The position numbers and the translations under genes were made by a program. Shown in pieces: positions 1 to 6,862 of a stretch of DNA of 16,424 bases; position 1 is the stretch's first letter; each line of letters starts with the position of its first letter. Source of the stretch: Firmicutes bacterium UBA5227. GTDB lineage: Bacteria > Bacillota > Clostridia > Tissierellales > Sedimentibacteraceae. The notes below the pieces were generated by a model. It made no database searches. It had not been told where the DNA came from and saw only the letters and a program-made list of their open reading frames with translations. The stretch lies in NCBI GenBank assembly GCA_002409285.1, contig DHUT01000004.1, forward strand, positions 25,597 through 42,020. The letters run 5' to 3'.

Positions 1-5
1 TTCAT
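1..5 (-). CDS. possible start of the next gene in the leftward operon (partial)
   Basis: On the minus strand, the stop codon of the fused ATPase is followed directly by AAAGGGAAA and, eight bases after AGGGA, by an ATG at positions 5-3. Only this codon and two more bases lie in the window. The spacing fits a ribosome binding site for another gene of the same operon, but nothing can be said about its product. It could also be a chance ATG. Confidence 0.25.
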
Positions 6-18
6 GAAATATTTCCCT

Positions 19-2016
19 TTAAGATGTTTGTGTTGCATCATTAGACGAAATTATTTTCATGTAATTTTCTATTTCATGATTGTTTCCCAGTACAAAATGC
101 TTATCCTCAATTTCAACCCAAGCCGGTTTATCAGAGGAATAATCATGACATGATGGGTTATAGACCTGAAGAACTTTTTTCTTTTCTGCTTCGGGATCAG
201 GCATTGAAATTGCTGAAAGTAATGCCCTGGTATATGGATGAAGCGGATGTGAAAATAATTTTTCTGTGTCAGCCAGCTCAACAATTGTACCCTTATAAAT
301 TACGGCAATACGGTCTGCAATATAATTCATGACCGAAAGATCATGTGATACAAAAAGATATGTAAGACTATGCTCTTTTTGAAGTTCAGACAAAAGGTTC
401 AATACCTGGGCTCTTATAGAAACATCCAGTGCTGAAATTGGTTCATCAGCTATGATAAATTCAGGTTCCATTATGATTGCACGTGCTATACCAATTCTTT
501 GCCTCTGACCTCCTGAAAATTCATGTGGGAAACGGCTCATAAATTCCGGCAGCAACCCAACATCCATAAGAACCTTTGCAACTTTTTCCTCACGTTCTTT
601 TTCTGATAGTTCAGGATGAACATTTATAAGACCTTCTGAGACTATATAATCGACCTTTGCACGATCATTAAGGGAAGCCATAGGATCCTGGAATATCATC
701 TGTATTTTTTTGGTAACTAATTTGTCAAGATCCTTATCAATATTACCGCTTATACGTTGCCCGTGAAATAATATTTCACCTTCATCCGCAGGGTTTATTC
801 GTATTATTGTGCGTCCCAATGTTGTTTTTCCGGAACCTGATTCTCCCACCAGGCCAAAAGTCTCTCCCTTATATATATCAAAACTTACATTGTTAACGGC
901 ATAAAAAGGATTCTTTTTATTGCCGAAACATACGCTTAAATTTTTAACTTCAATAATTTTTTCTTCAGAAATATTCTTTGTATGTCCTGCACCGGATATA
1001 CTAACATTCTTAACAGATATATCCGGAATATTAAATTTTGGAGTTCTTGGATCTAAAAGCCATGTTCGTGCTTTATGAGTCGGACTTAGGTTAAAATATG
1101 GCGGTCGTTTTACATAATCTATAGCTAAAGCATATGGGTTACGAGGTGCAAAAGCATCTCCCTTAATTTCGGTAAAGAGATTAGGCGGTGTTCCTACAAT
1201 TGAATAAAGCGGTTCACCCTTTACACTAAGCTGCGGAAGTGAAGCCAATAAGGCCCATGTATACGGATGCTGCGGACTATAAAATATTTCTTCACACTTA
1301 CCTATTTCTACAATATCTCCCGCATACATAACGGCAACCCGGTCAGCAATATTTGCAACTACTCCAAGGTCATGAGTTATATATATTACTGTCAGTTTAT
1401 ATTTTTTTTGCAGTTCTTTAAGCATTTTTAATATTTGGGCTTGAATGGTAACATCTAAAGCTGTTGTAGGTTCGTCGCAAATCAATATTTTAGGGTTGCA
1501 CGCAATAGCCATGGCAATTACCACACGCTGACGCATACCGCCCGAGAATTCATGAGGATAATTTTTAGCACGCTTTTCAGGATCTGTTATTCCCACATCT
1601 TTTAATATTTCTATAACCTTTTTCCTTTTGGCTTCATTATGAAGTCCCTGATGCAGTTCAACTGCTTCACCTATTTGACTCTCAACTGTTTTCAGAGGAT
1701 TTAAACTTGTCATGGGATCCTGAAATACAATGGCAATTTCTTTTCCTCTTATGTTGGTCCACTCCTTGTCAAGTTTATAACTTGATAGATCTATACCATC
1801 ATATATTATTTCACCTGAATCAATCCACCCGTTTTTATCCAGCATTCCGATGCACGACTTTGCCAATACGGATTTACCTGACCCTGATTCTCCTACAATA
1901 GCAAGACTTTCTCCCTCGTATAAGTCTGCTGATACTCCTCTTAACGCCGTAAGATGCTGACCTCGGAGAGTAAATTTCACCACCAAATCTTTTATAGACA
2001 ATATTGTTTTATCCAT
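19..2016 (-). CDS. fused OppD-OppF-type peptide ABC transporter ATPase
   Basis: This 665-residue protein joins two ABC ATPase domains that are usually separate OppD and OppF subunits. It would energise the permease pair encoded just upstream, at the inner face of the membrane. Domain 1 has Walker A GESGSGKS (42-49), signature FSGGM (157-161), Walker B ILICDEP (177-183) and H-loop THD. Domain 2 has GESGSGKT (391-398), FSGGQ (500-504), IIADEP (521-526) and SHD, so both sites look competent. The start is the ATG of MDKTIL, preceded by AAGGAG and 10 bases after the oppC stop; an in-frame extension reaching back to 2079 lacks this support. After domain 1 the usual OppD four-cysteine segment keeps its frame (FAPR-PYA, then PP and H-W) but has D287, N293, D300 and T318 where cysteines are expected. 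The end carries the HDYS and HFVLGN elements I associate with such fusions. Substrate unknown. Confidence 0.93.
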   Translation of the reverse strand: MDKTILSIKDLVVKFTLRGQHLTALRGVSADLYEGESLAIVGESGSGKSVLAKSCIGMLDKNGWIDSGEIIYDGIDLSSYKLDKEWTNIRGKEIAIVFQDPMTSLNPLKTVESQIGEAVELHQGLHNEAKRKKVIEILKDVGITDPEKRAKNYPHEFSGGMRQRVVIAMAIACNPKILICDEPTTALDVTIQAQILKMLKELQKKYKLTVIYITHDLGVVANIADRVAVMYAGDIVEIGKCEEIFYSPQHPYTWALLASLPQLSVKGEPLYSIVGTPPNLFTEIKGDAFAPRNPYALAIDYVKRPPYFNLSPTHKARTWLLDPRTPKFNIPDISVKNVSISGAGHTKNISEEKIIEVKNLSVCFGNKKNPFYAVNNVSFDIYKGETFGLVGESGSGKTTLGRTIIRINPADEGEILFHGQRISGNIDKDLDKLVTKKIQMIFQDPMASLNDRAKVDYIVSEGLINVHPELSEKEREEKVAKVLMDVGLLPEFMSRFPHEFSGGQRQRIGIARAIIMEPEFIIADEPISALDVSIRAQVLNLLSELQKEHSLTYLFVSHDLSVMNYIADRIAVIYKGTIVELADTEKLFSHPLHPYTRALLSAISMPDPEAEKKKVLQVYNPSCHDYSSDKPAWVEIEDKHFVLGNNHEIENYMKIISSNDATQTS

Positions 2017-2026
2017 AGTCAACTCC

Positions 2027-3022
2027 TTATACGTGATTGCGTGGGTCTGATGCATCTGAAAAAGCATTGCCCAGGGCATAGAATGAAATTGTTATTACAG
2101 CAACAACAATTGATGGGAAAATTATCTGATATGTTTGTGTAGGTACCATCATTACACGGCGTCCTTCGTTAATAAGATTTCCCAAGGAAGGAATACTGGC
2201 AGGCAATCCCAGACCTATATAGCTTAAAAACACTTCAGAACCAATAATATCCGGTATGGATATGGCGCTGTCAAGTAATATTACAGATATTAACTGTGGA
2301 AGAAGGTTTTTAGTAATAACACGTTTTGTAGGGGTACCTAAACATCTGGATGCAAGATTGTATTCTCGGTCACGGACTATAATTATGAGATTTCGTATCC
2401 ATTTTGCCATACCTAACCAGCCAGTAAGGCACATTGCAAATATTAAGGTACTGACACTGGGCCGCAGAATATATGCTATCAGCATACGTACTATGGTAGT
2501 AGGCACATTATTTAATACATTGTAAATTTCCGTAAATATTTTATCTACCTTTCGCACATAACCCCATATGGCACCAATAATTATTCCTACAACAGCATTA
2601 ACTGTAACTGACACAATTCCTATAAATAAAGTTGTGCGTGTTCCTGACCATATTCTTGCCCACAAGTCCTGTCCTATGGCGTTGGTTCCAAACAAAAATT
2701 CACTATTGGGTTTTGCATTTCTTATAGCTGCATTTCCTTCCTTAAATATTTGGATAGGGTCTTTCTGATTGGGTAAATATGGCTGAATAATTATGAATAA
2801 AAGCAGCAGGCATAAAAAAGAAAGTACTATACGGCTGGATTTTTTGCTGAAAAACAACTTAAAGGTACTTTTCCAGTAAGAATATCCTGTAGCTGCTGTT
2901 TTTTCCGCACGCTGAGGGTCAAATTCGATAAATTTAAAGAGCTTGGACTCGTTGGGATCTTCTAAATCAATATCATTAAGTTTAAATCTGCTTTCAATAT
3001 CTATACTGTTTATCCAACTCAT
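2027..3022 (-). CDS. oppC: OppC/DppC-like peptide ABC transporter permease
   Basis: This 331-residue inner-membrane permease is one half of the translocation pore. It has a long cytoplasmic N-terminus (about 1-63), a first membrane helix at about 64-80, then the family segment FGTNAIGQDLWAR (111-123) that opens the permease core. The EAA loop, which docks on the ATPase, lies at about 220-242 (EYNLASRCLGT, then NLLP). The start is the ATG of MSWINS, which shares its A with the TAA of the preceding gene (TAATG), and the GAAGGAGGTG site lies inside the end of that gene. This implies translational coupling. An in-frame extension back to 3067 would overlap the upstream gene and has no ribosome site of its own. 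The fused ATPase begins 10 bases downstream. The oppC symbol is family-level; the substrate is unknown. Confidence 0.92.
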   Translation of the reverse strand: MSWINSIDIESRFKLNDIDLEDPNESKLFKFIEFDPQRAEKTAATGYSYWKSTFKLFFSKKSSRIVLSFLCLLLLFIIIQPYLPNQKDPIQIFKEGNAAIRNAKPNSEFLFGTNAIGQDLWARIWSGTRTTLFIGIVSVTVNAVVGIIIGAIWGYVRKVDKIFTEIYNVLNNVPTTIVRMLIAYILRPSVSTLIFAMCLTGWLGMAKWIRNLIIIVRDREYNLASRCLGTPTKRVITKNLLPQLISVILLDSAISIPDIIGSEVFLSYIGLGLPASIPSLGNLINEGRRVMMVPTQTYQIIFPSIVVAVITISFYALGNAFSDASDPRNHV

Positions 3023-3984
3023 TATCTGACACCTCCTTCTGAATAAAGCTTTATTCTGGGGTCGCATACTGCCATAAGTATATCCCCCAAAAGCATGCCA
3101 ATTACGCTTATTACTGCATACATCAATACCAATGCCTGAACAAGATTATTATCCTGAACCTTTATAGCATTAACAAGAAGACCTCCGGTTCCCGGTATGG
3201 AATATAACGATTCGATATACAGTGAGCCTGATATTGTAAACAATATTGATGCGGGTAAGTTTTGTGCCATTGGAACAAATGCATTCCTTAAAATATGCTT
3301 TGTCATAACTGCATAATTGTTCAGCCCCTTAGCTTTTGCCAGTTTAACGTAGTCCTGATTTATCTGATCCACCATATATCTTCGTACCCACATGGCATAA
3401 GATGCGGTACCGCCCAGAGACATAGATATTGTCGGAAGTATCCATGTAACCGGATTGTTTTCATCAAATATCATTCCTATATTTAATAACTTTGTAAATA
3501 AAAATTGTATAAACAGATAATATACGGCTGCCGGAACAGCATTTATAAACAATACATATCCATTTCCGATTGTATCGGGCAGCTTGCCCTTATACATCGT
3601 CATTAATATACCCAGTGATACACCAAAAATTAGTGACAGTACTAAAGATGCAACTCCAAATTTTAATGAGTAACTTATTTTTGGCGCAATGATTGACCAG
3701 ACTGGTTTTCCTACATAGTAACTAATAGAATTTCCAAAGTCGAATTTTGTTATGATGTTCTTAAAATAGTTATAGACCTGTTTATACACCGGATCAAGAA
3801 GTCCCAGGTCCTTGAGTATCATTTGTTTTGTCTGATCAGACAATTTATCGGAACGATCTCCGAAATATCCTTCAACGGGAAGCAGACGCATGAGCAAAAA
3901 TACTATTATGAGTATCAGAACTAATGAAATCAGTGATCTTCCGAGCCTTCCCGCTATATACTTAAATAACTCCAAATTTTCCAC
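3022..3984 (-). CDS. oppB: OppB/DppB-like peptide ABC transporter permease
   Basis: This protein of about 320 residues is the other pore half. It shows an N-terminal YIAGRLGRSL segment running into a first membrane helix (about 17-37), a large loop, several further helices, the EAA loop DYVKLAKAKGL (about 211-221) followed by HILRNAFVP, and the C-terminal family signature SIPGTGGLLVNAI and GDILMAVCDPRI. No ATG start is available. GTG at 3984 has GAGGGAG nine bases upstream; TTG at 3975 has GAGGTGG five bases upstream and also gives a normal family N-terminus; TTG at 4002 is less likely. The GAGGGAG lies in the 3' arm of a stable hairpin following the binding-protein gene, so translation may be limited relative to that protein. 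It overlaps oppC by one base. Confidence 0.9.
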   Translation of the reverse strand: MENLELFKYIAGRLGRSLISLVLILIIVFLLMRLLPVEGYFGDRSDKLSDQTKQMILKDLGLLDPVYKQVYNYFKNIITKFDFGNSISYYVGKPVWSIIAPKISYSLKFGVASLVLSLIFGVSLGILMTMYKGKLPDTIGNGYVLFINAVPAAVYYLFIQFLFTKLLNIGMIFDENNPVTWILPTISMSLGGTASYAMWVRRYMVDQINQDYVKLAKAKGLNNYAVMTKHILRNAFVPMAQNLPASILFTISGSLYIESLYSIPGTGGLLVNAIKVQDNNLVQALVLMYAVISVIGMLLGDILMAVCDPRIKLYSEGGVR

Positions 3985-3993
3985 CTCGCATAA

Positions 3994-4021
3994 CTCCCTC
4001 AAAAGCAGGCTTAAGAGGGAG
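3994..4021 (-). promoter_or_regulatory. intercistronic hairpin covering a candidate oppB ribosome binding site
   Basis: CTCCCTC and GAGGGAG form a 7-bp stem, with a further AAG/CTT pairing inside an AA/AA internal loop. In the leftward transcript this hairpin lies between the binding-protein stop and the oppB start, and its 3' arm is the GAGGGAG that could serve oppB. It is not followed by a T-run on the minus strand, so it is more likely an mRNA processing, stability or translation element than a terminator. On the plus strand it is followed by TTTTTT, but nothing is known to be transcribed through it in that direction. Confidence 0.6.
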
Positions 4022-4038
4022 CTTAATTTTTTAATATC

Positions 4039-6048
4039 TTAGTAGTCTACACCTGCTTGTTTACCTTGTTTTGCAAGGTCTGATAATATTTGAGCTCTTT
4101 CCTGTTTCCATTCTTCATATTGTTCGTAATATTCTTCGGTACTTATACCAAAGTCATGTATGTGCTGATATTTATAACGGGAATCAGAAGCGCCGAATGC
4201 AGCATATTGTGATTCAAAAGGAGACAGCGATGAAGCGACATATCCGGTACCGCCACGCATATACGGCATAACAAGACACTGGTCTTCAATCAGCCACCTT
4301 TCAATTTCTGCAAAGTCGTGGTATCTCTTTGACAGATCAATACATTCCTTTGCAGCTTCAGAAACCATATTATCATAAGTTATATCATAATAATATTTTC
4401 CGTCTTTACCTTCTTTTGAACCATTAATAAGGGTGTCAGATGTTTTGCTGAAGTTTTTGGCCATATATATAAAATTTGTCCTGTTTTGAATGATTGTAAA
4501 GGGATCAGTGTATGATAGTGGATCAGAATAATCTGCCATCCAGCTGGAAGGCATGATACAATAGTTTCCGGACCGCATTGTATTATTAGAAAAATCGCTG
4601 TCCGGGTAAGGATCGTAGCATACTTTTATGTATGTAAAATCAGGCGTGTTTAAATCGCTTTCCCACTGGTCTGCAACAACCTGAACCCTTTGGGATTGAA
4701 CTGTGCTTTCAGAATTGTATGGCATATATATAACTATCGGGAAGGTCACACCTTCGGCTTTAAGCTCTTCAATAGCTTTATCTCTGTATTTCAGTGCTTC
4801 ATCCTTATTATAGCTAATTCCATTGGTTAATTTTTTTAATGGATCAAGAAGCGTATAATCGACACCGTCTACCGATACAAAGTCACCTGGAGTAATCGTA
4901 TTCATTATATGTGCATCTGCATTGTAAGGGTCATCGACCTTAACGGCTTGAATTTTATCAAATGCATTATACATTGATTTCCTGAAATTAATATTATTAA
5001 CGGCTTTTCCCCAGTTCTCACGAGATAATTGATACTTCTGTCCGTCGGGAGCTAAAACATCCCTTTCTTCAAAGTTCGGGAAAAAGTTAAACATAAAATA
5101 ATAGCTGTAAAAACTTGGTCTGCTCGGTCGAATCATTTTAGACTTTGCCGGATCATTAAGCCAATTGTCAAGCTGTTCAGTAGGAATTTCTGCATAGTTA
5201 ATTTCACCTCTCAAAAACATTTCCGGTGCAACTGTAGTAGATTCAGCATTAAAAGTTTCATATATTGCATCAATATACATATTCTCACTGTCCCAATAAG
5301 TTGGATTTTCAAGAGAAACAATTTTACCTTGTGGTTCATATTTATTCATAATGAATTCACCACAATACAGCATTGTCTGATTATCTGTTGAAAACTGATC
5401 CCCACATTCCTCCATAAATTTTGCATTTGCAGGGAAATAACATTTATATGTTACAGATGATAAAAAATACGGTATTGGTCCGGTTAACGTATATTGAAGG
5501 GTATAATCATCTACAGCCTTAACTCCTACTGCAGAAAAATCTGCTGCATTTCCGGCGGCTGTAGCGTCATAATATTCTTCGGCGCCTTCAATAATAAAAA
5601 GCATATCTGCTAAACGGGAAGCGTGGTTTGCATCAAGTATGTAATTTGCACTTGTTACAAAATCATTGGCGGTAACATCAGGACCATATTCTTTCATATC
5701 GTAAGTCATCCATTTTACACCCTTGCGGATGTGAAAAGTCCAGGTCAAACCATCTTCCGAGCGATCCCAGCTTTCTGCAAGGCATGGCTTGCAAATACCA
5801 TAATTATCATACTCTACAAGTGAATCAATATACATTCCTGGAGTATTTGATGTTGCTACGAGGTAATTCCAATCAGTAACAGGGCTCGAATAAAGATAAT
5901 TAAGGACTTGTTGTCCTTCCTGTTTCTCGGTTGCTTGTTCATTTGAACCGTTAAGTTGTTCCTCACCTCCTGATGTACTGTTAGAACAACTCGTAAAAAT
6001 TGAAAAACTTATAACAAAAACAAGTAAAAACGCAATGGTTTTTTTCAT
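4039..6048 (-). CDS. family-5 solute-binding lipoprotein (peptide-type), first gene of leftward operon
   Basis: This 669-residue extracytoplasmic binding protein delivers substrate to the permeases encoded next to it. Its signal peptide MKKTIAFLLVFV ends in a lipobox FTSC with the lipidated Cys at residue 21, followed by a Ser/Gly/Glu/Gln linker. The body has family-5 (OppA/DppA) landmarks: LAESWDRSEDGLTWTFHIRKGVKW and later GKIVSLENPTYWD-type segments (quoted in pieces). It is longer than many members, which are often about 540-600 residues, and ends in a charged, Tyr/Glu/Gln-rich helix. The start is the ATG at 6048 with AAGGAGG just upstream. An open frame continues to 6192 but runs across the sigma-54 promoter, so it is not coding. 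The distal transporter genes follow a hairpin. The ligand may be a peptide but could be another small solute. Confidence 0.92.
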   Translation of the reverse strand: MKKTIAFLLVFVISFSIFTSCSNSTSGGEEQLNGSNEQATEKQEGQQVLNYLYSSPVTDWNYLVATSNTPGMYIDSLVEYDNYGICKPCLAESWDRSEDGLTWTFHIRKGVKWMTYDMKEYGPDVTANDFVTSANYILDANHASRLADMLFIIEGAEEYYDATAAGNAADFSAVGVKAVDDYTLQYTLTGPIPYFLSSVTYKCYFPANAKFMEECGDQFSTDNQTMLYCGEFIMNKYEPQGKIVSLENPTYWDSENMYIDAIYETFNAESTTVAPEMFLRGEINYAEIPTEQLDNWLNDPAKSKMIRPSRPSFYSYYFMFNFFPNFEERDVLAPDGQKYQLSRENWGKAVNNINFRKSMYNAFDKIQAVKVDDPYNADAHIMNTITPGDFVSVDGVDYTLLDPLKKLTNGISYNKDEALKYRDKAIEELKAEGVTFPIVIYMPYNSESTVQSQRVQVVADQWESDLNTPDFTYIKVCYDPYPDSDFSNNTMRSGNYCIMPSSWMADYSDPLSYTDPFTIIQNRTNFIYMAKNFSKTSDTLINGSKEGKDGKYYYDITYDNMVSEAAKECIDLSKRYHDFAEIERWLIEDQCLVMPYMRGGTGYVASSLSPFESQYAAFGASDSRYKYQHIHDFGISTEEYYEQYEEWKQERAQILSDLAKQGKQAGVDY

Positions 6049-6137
6049 AATAACCTCCTTTTTTTTTAAGATTATAAAGTAATGTGGATATAAATTATAA
6101 AATGTCCAATACTCTACAAACGCTTGCACAAATATAT

Positions 6138-6153
6138 AGCAAATAATGTGCCA
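6138..6153 (-). promoter_or_regulatory. sigma-54 (-24/-12) promoter of the leftward importer operon
   Basis: On the minus strand the sequence is TGGCACATTATTTGCT, which matches the TGGCAC-N5-TTGCW consensus at every conserved position, with the GG and GC doublets 10 bases apart. Transcription would begin at roughly 6127, giving a leader of about 80 bases before the ATG at 6048, which has its own ribosome site. A sigma-54 activator gene lies in the same window, which supports the call. It has not been shown experimentally. Confidence 0.85.
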
Positions 6154-6354
6154 ACAATTAGTTAATCTGTGTATATATTCAAGTTTCAACATCTACATTA
6201 ACAGAAGAAATAAACAGCTTTAACATTCACTATTGCACTAAATTAAGACTTGACATCAAAAGAATTTTATGAGATATTAAAAGCACTGAAAATGCATATA
6301 AAATTAAAAAGGATAATAAAAAAACCATATATAAATTTTTTATCACTTTTAAAA

Positions 6355-6387
6355 AATTGGTTAAAGGCATATAATGTTTAACCAATT
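6355..6387. repeat. palindrome TGGTTAAA-N11-TTTAACCA between divergent promoters; candidate activator-binding site
   Basis: The 11-base arms AATTGGTTAAA and TTTAACCAATT flank an 11-base spacer. The centre (about 6371) is about 220 bases from the -24 element of the leftward promoter and about 240 from that of the rightward one. That distance is long but plausible for an enhancer bound by a sigma-54 activator and shared by both operons. A related copy with the same spacer length lies at 12483-12523 beside the regulator stop. It could instead be the 3' hairpin of the decayed regulator copy next to it. No clear T-run follows on either strand. Confidence 0.6.
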
Positions 6388-6406
6388 CGTGCAAGATAGA
6401 TTGATT

Positions 6407-6496
6407 TTATAGCTGATTAAAGTTCATGTATACCTTGATTTAACGTTTATTAATTTTTGCTGCTGCTCTTTTGGAGACATTTTTATTAATCTTAAG
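6407..6496 (-). pseudogene. decayed 3' end of a second sigma-54 activator gene
   Basis: This stretch aligns with the last 90 or so bases of the intact regulator gene (12534-12624). By hand, 44 of the first 51 bases match, and the following block matches with a one-base gap. Read in pieces on the minus strand it gives LRLIKMS, against LGLIKMS in the intact gene. After a frameshift it gives NKR-stop-IKVYMNFNQL-stop, against NERGIKVYKNLNQL. The frameshift plus the nonsense codon show that it is not coding. Weaker similarity may extend to about 6535. Beyond that I see no further regulator sequence; the rightward sigma-54 promoter occupies where its middle would have been. Confidence 0.85.
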
Positions 6497-6608
6497 TAAT
6501 TATATGTAAATATTATATATAATAGAATGATTTTGATATGTAATCCTTTTTAATGCATATATTGTTTGAATTTAATTTATGTGGTTACTTATAGTTTATT
6601 TGGATTAT

Positions 6609-6624
6609 TGGCATAATAATTGCT
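6609..6624 (+). promoter_or_regulatory. sigma-54 (-24/-12) promoter of the rightward importer operon
   Basis: TGGCATAATAATTGCT matches TGGCAC-N5-TTGCW except for T at the sixth position, with GG and GC 10 bases apart. The predicted start is near 6635, leaving an unusually long untranslated leader of about 230 bases before the lipoprotein ATG at 6863. Its pairing with a matching divergent promoter and a nearby sigma-54 activator gene supports the call. Confidence 0.8.
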
Positions 6625-6818
6625 AATAATTAAGTTATGGTCAAACCAAATAAAATTTATTTTCTAATTTATGTAATATGATTTCACGAAATGTTTAAAG
6701 TAGTAGAAGTTATAAATGGAAAACGTTTGAAAACTGTAATGCATAGTGTTATTTTGCAGAGTAAGAATAATCATAATTGTATTTCTGACAGATTTTTTGT
6801 TTTACTATACCAAATGAA

Positions 6819-6842
6819 ATTAATTAAATTTTTTTAATTAAT
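6819..6842 (+). repeat. AT-only inverted repeat just upstream of the second binding-protein gene
   Basis: Perfect 10-base arms ATTAATTAAA and TTTAATTAAT are separated by four T bases and end about 10 bases before the AGGAGG site. It could form a weak hairpin at the end of the long leader, or simply reflect AT-rich composition. No function is assigned. Confidence 0.4.
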
Positions 6843-6862
6843 AATAAATTTAGGAGGAAAAA

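Noticed and set aside
3994..4031. Hairpin followed by TTTTTT on the plus strand as a rho-independent terminator
   Set aside because: No plus-strand gene precedes it; its position fits an element of the leftward operon between the binding-protein gene and oppB.
6049..6192. In-frame N-terminal extension of the leftward binding protein to 6192
   Set aside because: It covers the sigma-54 promoter and lacks a ribosome site, while ATG 6048 has AAGGAGG and begins a perfect lipoprotein signal peptide.
6250..6278. TTGACA-N17-GATATT, a possible sigma-A promoter on the plus strand
   Set aside because: The -10 box is weak, no gene starts within about 580 bases downstream, and such matches are common in AT-rich DNA.
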